Positions 27,301 through 34,775 of a stretch of DNA of 34,775 nucleotides are shown here, one piece after another (position 1 is the stretch's first letter; each line of letters begins with the position of its first letter). The notes beneath the pieces are model-generated. The model was given only the letters and a program-made list of their open reading frames with translations. It did no database searches and was not told the DNA's origin. The stretch is taken from positions 1-34,775 of the forward strand of contig JBGUIU010000343.1 in the NCBI GenBank assembly GCA_045113275.1, in the 5' to 3' direction. Origin of the DNA: UBA1181 sp045113275 (GTDB lineage Bacteria; Bacteroidota; Bacteroidia; Bacteroidales; Paludibacteraceae). Made by a program: the position numbers and the translations under genes.

Positions 27301-28847
27301 CACCTCACCATGATATCTATTCAATCGAGGATTTGGCACAGTTGATCTTTGACTTGAAGAACATCAATCCAACAGCTGCCGTATCTGTCAAATTAGTTGC
27401 TGAAAGTGGTGTAGGAACCATTGCCGCTGGTGTGGCAAAAGCAAAAGCTGACTTGATCGTTATCTCAGGTGCTGAGGGTGGTACAGGTGCTTCTCCTGCT
27501 TCATCTATGCGTTTCGCAGGTATCTCACCAGAGATCGGTTTGTCTGAGACACAACAGACATTGACACTGAACGGACTTCGTGCTCAGGTACGTCTTCAGA
27601 CAGACGGTCAACTTAAAACCGGTAGAGATGTTATCATGATGGCTATGTTAGGAGCCGATGAGTTTAGCTTCGGTACATTACCTCTGATTCTTTTGGGTTG
27701 TGTCATGATGCGTAAATGTAATACCAATACATGTCCAGTAGGTGTTGCCACACAGGATCCTGTTTTACGTAAACGTTTCCGTGGTCACTCTGAATACATT
27801 GTGAACTATTTCAGATTCCTAGCCCAAGAAGTAAGAGAGTATCTGGCAGAGATGGGTTATAAGAACTTGAATGACATCATTGGTCACACAGAACTGATAA
27901 TACCAAAAGCAACAGATAAGGATACAAAAGCATCTACATTGGATTTCTCTCGCTTACTTGCTAAAGGCAATGGCGAACTTCATTATGATGGTCGTCCATT
28001 CACAAAGGTAAACGATGTAAAAGACCTGAGCATCATTGAGCAGGCAAAAGCAGCCATCGAGAATCAACAGGAGATATCCTTGGATTATACGATACAAAAT
28101 ACTGATCGTGCATGTGGTACGATGCTTTCAGGACTTATCGCATCTAAGTATGGTGAGAAGGGATTACCAGACTCTACCATCAATGTCAAGTTCAAAGGAT
28201 CTGCAGGACAAAGCTTTGGTGCCTTTTTAACAAAGGGTATCAACTTCAAGATAGAAGGTGAAACCAACGATTATTTTGCCAAGGGATTAAGTGGCGGTCG
28301 TATCATTATCATACCACCTGTACGAAGCAACTTCGTAGCAGAGAATAACATCATCGCAGGAAACACTGGACTATATGGTGCTACGACAGGTGAACTTTAC
28401 GTAAATGGTTGTGTAGGAGAACGTTTTGGCGTTCGAAACTCTGGAGCCATTGCTGTTATTGAAGGAGCAGGCGATCACTGCTGTGAATATATGACAGGCG
28501 GACGAGTTGTCGTCTTAGGTACAACTGGAAGAAACTTTGGTGCAGGTATGTCAGGCGGTATTGCCTATGTATGGAATAAGAATCATAACTTCGATTACTT
28601 CTGCAACATGGATATGGTAGAACTCAGTCTAGTTGAAGAAACAACATATCGAAAAGAATTACATGATTTGATCCATCAACACTGGGTATATACAGGTTCA
28701 AAACTAGCCCGTACAATGTTAGATGACTGGAATCATTACATAAATGAGTTTATCCAAGTTATTCCTATCGAATATAAGCGCGTGCTTCAAGAAGAGCAAT
28801 TAAAAAAGCTCCAAGACAAAATCGCTGATATTCAACGTGACTACTAA
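24378..28847 (+). CDS. gltB: Glutamate synthase, large (alpha) subunit
   Basis: This encodes 1489 residues from ATG 24378; a 16-codon extension to 24330 lies inside glnN and is rejected. It splits glutamine, channels the ammonia to 2-oxoglutarate and makes two glutamates. The Ntn glutaminase nucleophile is Cys14 (HDACGVGMVV), exposed after removal of a 13-residue propeptide. The FMN/synthase domain carries GEGGEDN, KPGEGGQLPG and GAEGGTGASP. A 3Fe-4S cluster is bound by Cys1108, Cys1114 and Cys1119 (CVMMRKCNTNTC). The C-terminal beta-helix has repeated GG-G motifs. The length is normal. Confidence 0.97.
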   Translation: MKGLYSTDYEHDACGVGMVVNIHGGKSHELVDNALKVLEHMEHRGAETRDKTGDGAGILVQIPHEFILLQGIPVPEKGHYGTGLIFLPKDSKRQNDILSIVIEEIEKEGLTLMHLRTVPTNPEVLGVGAREVEPDIKQLFVTGIPDNMVPSLDRILYKIRKKIENRVTDKDFYICSLSSQNIIYKGMLTSGQLRRYFPDLNNNYFTSGLALVHSRFSTNTFPSWRLAQPFRYVCHNGEINTIRGNRNWMKARESVLSSEILGDVKEISPIIQPDMSDSASLDNVFEFFIMSGMSLPHAMAVLVPESFNDKNPISDDLKAFYEYHSILMEPWDGPAALLFSDGRYAGGMLDRNGLRPSRYLITNNDMMLVASEVGVMDFDPSQIKQKGRLQPGKILLIDTQEGKIYYDGDLKAQLASEHPYKQWLSTNRIQLEKLKSGRKIANNVEDYNRKLINFGFGQEDIDKTIVPMCTTGSEPVASMGNDTPLAVISDRPQIFFNYFRQQFAQVTNPAIDPIREDLVMSLTEYIGAVGSNILTPDENNCKMVRLPHPVLTNTQLDILCNIRYKGFNTVKLPLSFDMEAKEMGLKTAIDILCKKAEESVDKGINYIILSDKDIDKNHAVIPSLLAVSAVHHYLINAGKRVQTALIVESGEIREVMHAALLLGYGASAICPYMTFAVIDDLVKKGKIQEDYPTAEQNYIKAVCKGLFKIMSKMGISTIRSYRGAKIFESIGLSEDLLKTYFGTEISTIGGIGLKHLADDAIKLHNEAYGPAEMTDLLPNNGQFAYRKDGIAHAWNPETIATLQIATRTNDYKKYKDFTKLVDFKEKPIFIRDFFDYKKAAKPISIDEVESVESIVKHFVTGAMSFGALSEEAHEAIAIAMNKLGSRSNTGEGGEDNIRYHKTTEDGISLSSKTKQIASGRFGVTAEYLVNAEELQIKVAQGAKPGEGGQLPGFKVNEIIAKTRNSIPGISLISPPPHHDIYSIEDLAQLIFDLKNINPTAAVSVKLVAESGVGTIAAGVAKAKADLIVISGAEGGTGASPASSMRFAGISPEIGLSETQQTLTLNGLRAQVRLQTDGQLKTGRDVIMMAMLGADEFSFGTLPLILLGCVMMRKCNTNTCPVGVATQDPVLRKRFRGHSEYIVNYFRFLAQEVREYLAEMGYKNLNDIIGHTELIIPKATDKDTKASTLDFSRLLAKGNGELHYDGRPFTKVNDVKDLSIIEQAKAAIENQQEISLDYTIQNTDRACGTMLSGLIASKYGEKGLPDSTINVKFKGSAGQSFGAFLTKGINFKIEGETNDYFAKGLSGGRIIIIPPVRSNFVAENNIIAGNTGLYGATTGELYVNGCVGERFGVRNSGAIAVIEGAGDHCCEYMTGGRVVVLGTTGRNFGAGMSGGIAYVWNKNHNFDYFCNMDMVELSLVEETTYRKELHDLIHQHWVYTGSKLARTMLDDWNHYINEFIQVIPIEYKRVLQEEQLKKLQDKIADIQRDY

Positions 28848-28879
28848 TCAATTATCAAGTAAATTATCAAACAGAATTT

Positions 28880-28919
28880 GAGAAACGGGCAAGGCCCTTT
28901 CGGAAATTACCCGTTTCTC
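28880..28919 (+). promoter_or_regulatory. Stem-loop between gltB and gltD
   Basis: GAGAAACGGG (28880-28889) and CCCGTTTCTC (28910-28919) form a perfect 10-base stem around a 20-base loop. No T run follows, so it is not a standard terminator. It could stabilise or process the mRNA or partly attenuate gltD. A small competing stem, GGGC/GCCC, lies at 28887-28897. Confidence 0.55.
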
Positions 28920-28936
28920 CCTAACATACGATCATT

Positions 28937-30280
28937 ATGGGAAACCCTAAAGCATTTCTGACTATTCCTCGTAAAGAAGCAGGTCATCGTCCAATACATG
29001 AGAGAATAAACGACTTTGCGGAGGTAGAACAGACATTAAATACTAAAGACCGACAGCTCCAAGCCTCTCGTTGTATGGATTGCGGAGTTCCATTCTGTCA
29101 CTGGGCATGTCCTCTAGGCAACAAACAACCTGAATGGCAAGATGCACTATACAAAGGAGACTGGGAACTAGCATATAAACTCCTAAGGAAGACAAATGAT
29201 TTTCCTGAATTCACAGGACGTATCTGCCCTGCCCTTTGTGAGAAAGCATGTGTGTTGAACCTCACCATCGGAGAACCTACAACTTGTAGAGAAAACGAGT
29301 GTGCCATTGCAGAACGTGCCTTCTTGGAAGGATATGTTACAATAGAACATCCTACACGTAACGGAAAGAAAGTGTTAGTCATCGGCGCAGGCCCTTCTGG
29401 ATTAGCTGCAGCCAACCAACTCAATTACAAAGGGTATGATGTGACTGTCTATGAAAAGAACGAAGCTGCAGGAGGTCTTCTTCGCTATGGTATTCCAAAT
29501 TTCAAATTAGCGAAAAGCGTCATTGACCGCCGAATCAAGGTGATGGAAGCGGAAGGTGTGAAATTCGAGTACAATAAAACAGTTGATGAGACAAAATTAC
29601 CAGCAGGCTTTGATGCGTACGTAATCTGTACAGGTACCCCTACAGCTCGTGATCTGAAGATAGAAGGTCGTGAACTAAAAGGTATATATCTAGCTCTTGA
29701 GATGTTAAGCCAACAAAACAGAATATTAGCTGGCAAGAAATTCAAAGAGAGTGAATTAGTAAGTGCCAAAGGTAAGAAGGTCTTGGTAATCGGTGGTGGA
29801 GATACTGGTTCCGACTGTATCGGTACGGCTCACAGACAAGGAGCGGTTAGCGTAACACAAATTGAGATCATGCCAAAACCTCCTGTAGGAGAAAACCCTG
29901 CAACACCATGGCCTAACTGGCCTGTCATCCTGAAGACAACCACCTCTCATGAGGAGGGATGTGAAAGAAGATGGCTATTGAACACCAACAAGTTTATCGG
30001 CAAAGATGGTGTCCTGACAGGTGCTGAGGTAGAAGAGGTAGAATGGGTTCCAAATCCAGAGGGAGGAAGACCAATCATGAAACCAACCGGAAAGAAAGAG
30101 ATCATCGAATGTGACATGGTTTTATTGGCTATGGGATTCCTGAAACCAGAACATGCTCAATTTGCTGACAACGTCTTTGTCGCTGGAGATGCACAGAGTG
30201 GTGCCAGCCTAGTTGTACGTGCGATTGCAAGTGGTAGGAAAACAGCAGAAGCCGTAGATAATTATTTATCATCTAAATAA
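28937..30280 (+). CDS. gltD: Glutamate synthase, small (beta) subunit
   Basis: This encodes 447 residues. It feeds NAD(P)H electrons through FAD and iron-sulfur clusters to GltB. The N-terminal cluster cysteines are Cys46, 49, 54 and 58 (CMDCGVPFCHWAC) and Cys97, 101 and 105 (CPALCEKAC). The FAD-binding GAGPSGLAA begins at residue 150. A second nucleotide-binding motif, VIGGGDTGSDCIG, lies near residue 285. FVAGDAQSGASLVVRAI closes the FAD site. It lies 89 bases after gltB, separated by a stem-loop. The length is slightly short but complete. Confidence 0.96.
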   Translation: MGNPKAFLTIPRKEAGHRPIHERINDFAEVEQTLNTKDRQLQASRCMDCGVPFCHWACPLGNKQPEWQDALYKGDWELAYKLLRKTNDFPEFTGRICPALCEKACVLNLTIGEPTTCRENECAIAERAFLEGYVTIEHPTRNGKKVLVIGAGPSGLAAANQLNYKGYDVTVYEKNEAAGGLLRYGIPNFKLAKSVIDRRIKVMEAEGVKFEYNKTVDETKLPAGFDAYVICTGTPTARDLKIEGRELKGIYLALEMLSQQNRILAGKKFKESELVSAKGKKVLVIGGGDTGSDCIGTAHRQGAVSVTQIEIMPKPPVGENPATPWPNWPVILKTTTSHEEGCERRWLLNTNKFIGKDGVLTGAEVEEVEWVPNPEGGRPIMKPTGKKEIIECDMVLLAMGFLKPEHAQFADNVFVAGDAQSGASLVVRAIASGRKTAEAVDNYLSSK

Positions 30281-30327
30281 TTCTTCGTACAATTTATCAA
30301 CTCAACAATTCTTAATTTACAATCATT

Positions 30328-31992
30328 ATGTGTGGAATAGTAGGAATATTCAATATAAGACAACAGAGTGCCGAATTGCGTGCCAAAGCACTCAAGATGT
30401 CACAAAAGATCCGCCATAGGGGACCAGACTGGAGCGGAATATATGTGGGCAAGAGCGCTATCCTAGCCCATGAACGTCTATCAATCGTAGATCCTAAGAG
30501 TGGAGGTCAGCCACTTTTCAGTCCTGATAAGAAACAAATCCTTGCGGTCAACGGAGAGATTTACAACCATCGTGAGATACGCAAAGAGTTTGCTGATAAG
30601 TATAAGTTCCAAACAGGCAGCGACTGTGAGGTCATTCTTTCCCTTTACAAAGAGAAAGGCATTGATTTCTTGGAAGATCTAAGCGGTATATTTGCGTTTG
30701 CATTATACGATGAAGAGAAAGATGAGTTTCTCATTGCAAGAGATCCAATCGGTGTTATTCCATTATACATCGGAAAGGATGCCGACGGAACCGTTTACTG
30801 TGCAAGCGAATTAAAAGCCTTGGAAGGATTCTGTGATTCATACGAACCGTTCTTGCCAGGTCATTATTACTGGAGCAAAGAGGGCGTGATGAAAAAATGG
30901 TATAAGAGAGATTGGCAGGAATATAAGAACGTACAGGAGAATGATGCTAACATCAACGCCCTACACGATGCCTTAGAGGCAGCTGTCAAAAGACAACTGA
31001 TGAGCGACGTACCTTACGGAGTCTTATTATCAGGAGGGTTGGATAGTTCTATCATATCTGCTATTGCAAAGAAATTTGCGAAGAAACGTGTGGAGACAAA
31101 TGATATGCACGATGCTTGGTGGCCACAGCTTCACTCGTTTGCTGTCGGACTAAAAGGTGCACCCGATTTAGCAAAAGCACGTGATGTGGCTGAACACATC
31201 GGAACTATTCATCATGAGATAAACTACACCATTCAAGAAGGATTGGATGCTGTTCGAGATGTGATTTACTTCATCGAGACATATGATGTGACGACTGTCC
31301 GCGCATCCACTCCAATGTACCTATTAGCCCGTGTTATCAAAAGCATGGGAATCAAGATGGTACTTAGTGGTGAAGGTGCCGACGAGATTTTCGGAGGTTA
31401 TCTTTACTTCCACAAAGCACCCGATTCAAAAGCTTTTCATGAGGAGACTGTCCGTAAATTAGGTAAACTATACCTATACGATTGTCTTCGCGCCAATAAA
31501 GCTCTTTCTGCATGGGGCGTGGAAGGTAGAGTTCCTTTCCTAGATAAAGAATTTCTGGATGTAGCCATGAGATTAAATCCTCAGACAAAGATGTGTCCAG
31601 GAAAAGAAATTGAAAAGAAAATCTTGCGCTTGGCTTTTGCCGACATGCTGCCAGAAAGTGTTGCATGGAGACAGAAAGAACAATTCAGCGATGGTGTTGG
31701 CTACAGTTGGATTGATACGTTAAAACAAATCACGTCAGAGGCTGTAAGTGATGAACAAATGGCTCATGCCGCAGAAAGATTCCCTATCAACACACCTCTG
31801 AACAAAGAAGAATATTACTATAGAAGCATCTTCGAAGAACACTTCCCTAGCGAATCCGCTGCTAAGAGTGTCCCTCATGAAGCCTCTGTAGCTTGTTCGA
31901 CAGCAATCGCCTTAGAGTGGGATGCCGCATGGAAGAAAATGAACGAACCAAGCGGACGGGCGGTCAAAGATGTTCATGAACAAGCTTATTAG
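30328..31992 (+). CDS. asnB: Asparagine synthase B (glutamine-hydrolysing)
   Basis: This encodes 554 residues, as in E. coli AsnB. It makes asparagine from aspartate, ATP and glutamine. The Ntn glutaminase uses Cys2 (MCGIVGIF) with RHRGPDWSG and NGEIYNH. The synthetase half has the pyrophosphate loop SGGLDSS at residues 235-241 and SGEGADEIFGGY. It is the last gene of the dapF operon, 47 bases after gltD, and is followed by a strong terminator. It adds another glutamine-consuming enzyme to the same transcript that encodes glutamine synthetase. Confidence 0.97.
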   Translation: MCGIVGIFNIRQQSAELRAKALKMSQKIRHRGPDWSGIYVGKSAILAHERLSIVDPKSGGQPLFSPDKKQILAVNGEIYNHREIRKEFADKYKFQTGSDCEVILSLYKEKGIDFLEDLSGIFAFALYDEEKDEFLIARDPIGVIPLYIGKDADGTVYCASELKALEGFCDSYEPFLPGHYYWSKEGVMKKWYKRDWQEYKNVQENDANINALHDALEAAVKRQLMSDVPYGVLLSGGLDSSIISAIAKKFAKKRVETNDMHDAWWPQLHSFAVGLKGAPDLAKARDVAEHIGTIHHEINYTIQEGLDAVRDVIYFIETYDVTTVRASTPMYLLARVIKSMGIKMVLSGEGADEIFGGYLYFHKAPDSKAFHEETVRKLGKLYLYDCLRANKALSAWGVEGRVPFLDKEFLDVAMRLNPQTKMCPGKEIEKKILRLAFADMLPESVAWRQKEQFSDGVGYSWIDTLKQITSEAVSDEQMAHAAERFPINTPLNKEEYYYRSIFEEHFPSESAAKSVPHEASVACSTAIALEWDAAWKKMNEPSGRAVKDVHEQAY

Positions 31993-32055
31993 GAACTATT
32001 TCTCAGAATCTATAGGTCAATCTTTAGATTCAACTACAAATCTGTGACTATTATA

Positions 32056-32097
32056 AAGGACCATACTTTGAGATAAAGTGTGGTCCTTGCTGTTTTT
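32056..32097 (+). terminator. Rho-independent terminator of the dapF-asnB operon
   Basis: AAGGACCATACTTT (32056-32069) pairs along its whole length, with one G-U pair, with AAAGTGTGGTCCTT (32075-32088) around a five-base loop. GCTGTTTTT follows. It lies 63 bases after the asnB stop. Confidence 0.9.
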
Positions 32098-32140
32098 CCC
32101 CCTCTTTCCTTATTTTCATACTATTTTAATAGGTTATTTC

Positions 32141-32172
32141 TTTGTCTCCTTCATTTTATTTTTGTTTCTTTG
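32141..32172 (+). promoter_or_regulatory. Probable promoter of the serine acetyltransferase gene
   Basis: Two partial fits overlap. TTTG (32141-32144) is followed after 20 bases by TTTCTTTG (32165-32172), an imperfect -7. TATTTTTG (32157-32164) is a perfect -7 but lacks a good -33. Confidence 0.45.
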
Positions 32173-32198
32173 CATAATAAATCATAACGTTGCGTAAA

Positions 32199-33089
32199 AT
32201 GAATAAAGAGGAGATAATAGATCGTGTTGTCAATCAACTAAGTAAGATATCAGAAGAGGAAAAAAAGACAAGTTATAATACAGACGAGTTACCTTCCATC
32301 GAAGTCATCACTCATATTGTAGAGCTGATTAAGCAAATCATATTCCCAGGCTACTTTGAAACAAAAGGAGAGACCACAAACATACGATATTATCACATAG
32401 GAATCTGTATAGATGAACTTTATAGACTGCTAACAAAACAAATCATGTTGGCATTCAAAACATTCAATAACCAAGAAATATCTAAAAAGGAAGCTGAACA
32501 GATTGTCAACAATTTTATTGATGACATACCCAACATCAAACATAAGCTGTACACCGATATTGATGCTATGTTTCACTCGGATCCTGCGGTGACAGCCTAT
32601 GAAGAGATCATCTACTGCTACCCTATTGTGCAGGTGATGATACATTATCGTATTGCCCACAGATTAGTGGAACTGGATGTGCCTGTCCTTCCACGTATTC
32701 TTACAGAGATGGCTCACTCTAAAACAGGTATCGATATCCATCCAAGTGCTAAAATTGGAGAGTACTTCTGTATTGACCATGGTACAGGTGTGGTCATCGG
32801 TGGTACTTGTATCATCGGCAACCATGTCACCCTTTATCAGGGTGTCACGCTGGGTGCAAAACACTTCACATACGATGAAAATGGTACTCCACAAAACACA
32901 CCGAGACACCCAATCATAGAAGATAATGTTACCATTTATTCTAACGCAACCATCTTAGGTAGAATCACCATCGGACATGATACAGTCATCGGAGGAAACA
33001 TTTGGGTAACCGAAAGCATCGAACCATGCTCTAAGATCGTTCAAAGGAAAGCTATCACTATGCAGTTTACAGATGGAGCTGGAATATAA
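32199..33089 (+). CDS. Serine O-acetyltransferase (EpsC/SAT type)
   Basis: This encodes 296 residues from the ATG at 32199; an in-frame TTG lies three codons upstream. It acetylates L-serine with acetyl-CoA, the first step of cysteine synthesis. The first 170 residues are helical. The rest is a left-handed beta-helix of hexapeptide repeats (IHPSAKIGEYF, VVIGGTCIIGNHV, ILGRITIGHDTVIGG). Likely catalytic residues are Asp128 (SDPA), Asp193-His194 (IDHGTG) and His237 (TPRHP). The extended N-terminus matches the long EpsC-like class of Bacteroidota rather than E. coli CysE. It is monocistronic; no cysK is adjacent. Confidence 0.93.
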   Translation: MNKEEIIDRVVNQLSKISEEEKKTSYNTDELPSIEVITHIVELIKQIIFPGYFETKGETTNIRYYHIGICIDELYRLLTKQIMLAFKTFNNQEISKKEAEQIVNNFIDDIPNIKHKLYTDIDAMFHSDPAVTAYEEIIYCYPIVQVMIHYRIAHRLVELDVPVLPRILTEMAHSKTGIDIHPSAKIGEYFCIDHGTGVVIGGTCIIGNHVTLYQGVTLGAKHFTYDENGTPQNTPRHPIIEDNVTIYSNATILGRITIGHDTVIGGNIWVTESIEPCSKIVQRKAITMQFTDGAGI

Positions 33090-33327
33090 TCTTTATCTTC
33101 CAGTCCCTTCATCTTTACTCAATTTTTCATAAGGAGTGTTGCGGTTATAATCGTTACAAAGGTTCGATTTTATCTAGGAATTAAGAAAGCCATGACTACC
33201 ATTATGGATTTTGTCATTTGAATCTTTGTCAATTTCCTCATAAGTATAATTCGTATGAAATTTTTCACCTTTGTTTACCGATAATGTTCTACATACGATG
33301 ATACTATTTCACCTTTAAACATATCGT
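33090..33327. other. Convergent intergenic region
   Basis: These 238 AT-rich bases lie between the stops of the serine acetyltransferase gene and the unknown secreted protein gene. I find no convincing hairpin followed by T and no coding frame, so the terminators here are not identified. Confidence 0.4.
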
Positions 33328-34461
33328 TTATTTGTTAAAATCAAATTTAAAAAACCATTGTATCCGAGATTCTTTATCTGGTTTTGTTTGGAAATCAAAA
33401 CCAGCATACCATCCCGATTCAATTTCCATGTAATATCCCCATCCTGGTATGTAACCCCATTCTCTATCAAAATAGGATTTTGGCAACAGGTCATTTATCT
33501 TTAAATTGTTTATTCTAAAGTTTTTATCTGCAGTGCTTATGTAAATGATTTTATCATTATTAACCCCAACTGTGTATTCTATATTATTCTCAACAAGTGG
33601 GAATGAGTTAACCAGTGCTCCAGATGGAATAAGCACTCCTTCATTCGCTTTTGTCCCTTTAAAGTTAGATCCTAAAGTCAAATTACCTAAAGGGGTACTA
33701 TAACTACGTTCTTTTACTTTCATTGTTTCAATACAATCATTCTCCCCTATTATTTGAGTACCATGCCGTATGGCCTTTTGCGGAGGCACAGTTTTATGTT
33801 TTAAGTAGGTAACTATATAAAAAGTATCACCCATAATAGCTACTTTTAAGTAGTTGCAAAAATTCACATCTTCATACTTCTTTTTAGCCTCCTCCTTAAT
33901 TTTAAAATAAGTGTAAGTAACATTGTATTCGGAGTAAATATATTTTCCGTAATCTGACATTGACCTCTCACGTAAACTAACAATTGAATCTTTTGTGAAA
34001 TAAGATGCGATATCGTCTTCTTGTATATTTATCGTCGCTGGTTGAAGATATGGACCAACAGTTTCTTTTGAAGGCAAGCTCCGGTTTTCTCCCATATCCG
34101 ACAATTCAACATCGTTCATTCCATGAAGACGACCGCCTAATTTTGGACTATAGTCAGAATAAGTACGAACGGGATAGATATGCCCTCTACTAGAAGCGTC
34201 GGGTAGCAATATTGCAATTTCGTTATAAGGCTCAATACACACAAAAGAAACTTTTCCCATTTTTATATATGAAAGTAATGAATCATGAGTCACAGAATCA
34301 ATTTCAAGATACGGTCCTATTATATTTTTTTTTCGAATGACAAAGATCGAATCTTGCGTATATGCAAAACTTTGCAAATAAGCACAAAACGAAAAGACAA
34401 ACATAAAAATAGACATTTTTATGAATTTGCTCTTCTTTACGTAAATAATAGCCTGAATCAT
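33328..34461 (-). CDS. Unrecognised secreted or periplasmic protein
   Basis: This encodes 377 residues from the ATG at 34461; ATG 34416 (362 residues) is an alternative and TTG 34467 a weaker one. A basic n-region (YVKKSKFIK) and hydrophobic core (MSIFMFVFSFCAYLQSFA) look like a signal peptide with no lipobox. The mature part shows a repeated element: NIIGPYLEIDS near the start and ETVGPYLQPATI about 85 residues later. The C-terminal region is rich in aromatic residues (REWGYIPGWGYYMEIES, AGFDFQ, IQWFFKFDF), suggesting beta structure. I do not recognise a family. It is monocistronic, and a structured leader region lies upstream. Confidence 0.65.
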   Translation of the reverse strand: MIQAIIYVKKSKFIKMSIFMFVFSFCAYLQSFAYTQDSIFVIRKKNIIGPYLEIDSVTHDSLLSYIKMGKVSFVCIEPYNEIAILLPDASSRGHIYPVRTYSDYSPKLGGRLHGMNDVELSDMGENRSLPSKETVGPYLQPATINIQEDDIASYFTKDSIVSLRERSMSDYGKYIYSEYNVTYTYFKIKEEAKKKYEDVNFCNYLKVAIMGDTFYIVTYLKHKTVPPQKAIRHGTQIIGENDCIETMKVKERSYSTPLGNLTLGSNFKGTKANEGVLIPSGALVNSFPLVENNIEYTVGVNNDKIIYISTADKNFRINNLKINDLLPKSYFDREWGYIPGWGYYMEIESGWYAGFDFQTKPDKESRIQWFFKFDFNK

Positions 34462-34542
34462 TCCCAATTCCCTTAATATTATAATCTATTATTTTCAAAT
34501 TAATCCAAGTTTTCTCAAATGCTCTAAATGGTCTCTGATAAA

Positions 34543-34582
34543 TGCTGGGCGGGACAAAAGGTAGTCCGTGCAACCCAGCACG
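34543..34582 (-). other. Nested inverted repeats in the leader of the secreted-protein gene
   Basis: TGCTGGG (34543-34549) pairs with CCCAGCA (34574-34580), and within it GGAC pairs with GTCC. A competing stem, CCGTGC (34566-34571) with GCACGG (34577-34582), cannot form at the same time as the outer one. The arrangement would lie at the very 5' end of an RNA read leftwards. It could be a regulatory leader or a small RNA; neither is shown. Confidence 0.4.
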
Positions 34583-34583
34583 G

Positions 34584-34591
34584 CAAATATA
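34584..34591 (-). promoter_or_regulatory. Possible -7 element for the secreted-protein gene
   Basis: On the minus strand TATATTTG matches the Bacteroides TAnnTTTG element, but no -33 element stands at the right distance. If used, transcription would begin near 34577 and leave a leader of about 115 bases starting in the hairpin at 34543-34582. Confidence 0.35.
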
Positions 34592-34661
34592 CAACAAACA
34601 AACACATCATAAAATTTTTACGGGAGATAAAACCTTATGTCATATCAAGTCATTTTAAAAC

Positions 34662-34699
34662 TTTTGCATCGTTTTAATAAGCATTAAAATGATGCAGAA
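34662..34699. repeat. Long inverted repeat
   Basis: GCATCGTTTTAAT (34666-34678) and ATTAAAATGATGC (34683-34695) pair around AAGC with one mismatch or G-U. The flanking TTTT and AGAA extend the stem to about 17 pairs. It lies in non-coding sequence. Confidence 0.6.
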
Positions 34700-34728
34700 T
34701 GGTTAAAACGAGAGAATGAGGATGCTTA

Positions 34729-34769
34729 TTTTGTGATTGCAGAGAATCGGAATCGCAATAATCACAAAA
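34729..34769. repeat. Inverted repeat near the right edge
   Basis: TTTTGTGATT (34729-34738) and AATCACAAAA (34760-34769) are perfect reverse complements around a 21-base loop. A run of A continues to the right. It could act as a terminator for a gene beyond the window on the minus strand, since the stem carries its own T run in that direction. Confidence 0.45.
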
Positions 34770-34775
34770 AACTCC

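Noticed and set aside
28880..28919. Terminator after gltB
   Set aside because: The stem is strong but no T run follows in either the + direction or close downstream, and gltD continues the same pathway, so I call it an intergenic stem-loop.
34304..34597. Minus-strand frame of 97 codons overlapping the start of the secreted-protein gene
   Set aside because: It overlaps the signal-peptide region of the larger frame, runs through the hairpin region and has no recognisable features; it is best explained as a shadow frame.

Overview
The window looks like chromosomal DNA from a member of the Bacteroidales (phylum Bacteroidota). The main evidence is a type III glutamine synthetase, the DapL route to diaminopimelate, a transfer-gene set of the Bacteroides TraE-TraN type, and promoters of the Bacteroides form (a TTG/TTTG element about 19 bases before TAnnTTTG). 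Start codons generally lack strong Shine-Dalgarno sequences. I see no tRNA, rRNA, CRISPR array, integrase, transposase or insertion sequence.

Left end (1-3400). Two minus-strand lipoprotein genes share a duplicated leader segment; the second runs off the window. They are followed by a DUF4197-family gene (+) and an alpha/beta hydrolase (-).

Middle left (3370-11934). One plus-strand operon encodes a compact type IV secretion apparatus of the Bacteroides conjugative-element kind: a small membrane ORF, then traE, traF, traG (VirB4 ATPase), traI, traJ, traK, traL, traM and traN. It has a good promoter and ends in a hairpin. No relaxase, VirD4 coupling protein, TraO/P/Q, integrase or attachment site lies beside it, so within this window it is an orphan secretion module set among household genes. 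It is the best candidate here for an undescribed system.

Centre (11993-19843). A minus-strand operon, purF-pyrG-carAB, handles purine and pyrimidine synthesis; each enzyme takes its amide nitrogen from glutamine. Carbamoyl-phosphate synthase is one fused polypeptide (glutaminase plus synthetase), and by eye it resembles animal CPS1/CAD more than the split E. coli enzyme.

Centre right (20055-32097). A divergent plus-strand operon, dapF-dapL-glnN-gltB-gltD-asnB, makes diaminopimelate and carries the main ammonia-assimilation route (glutamine synthetase, glutamate synthase, asparagine synthetase). Together the two operons put glutamine production and five glutamine-dependent amidotransferases on either side of one 342-base control region. 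A strong terminator follows asnB.

Right end (32098-34775). A serine acetyltransferase gene (+) is followed by an unrecognised secreted protein (-). Upstream of the latter is a non-coding stretch with several inverted repeats.
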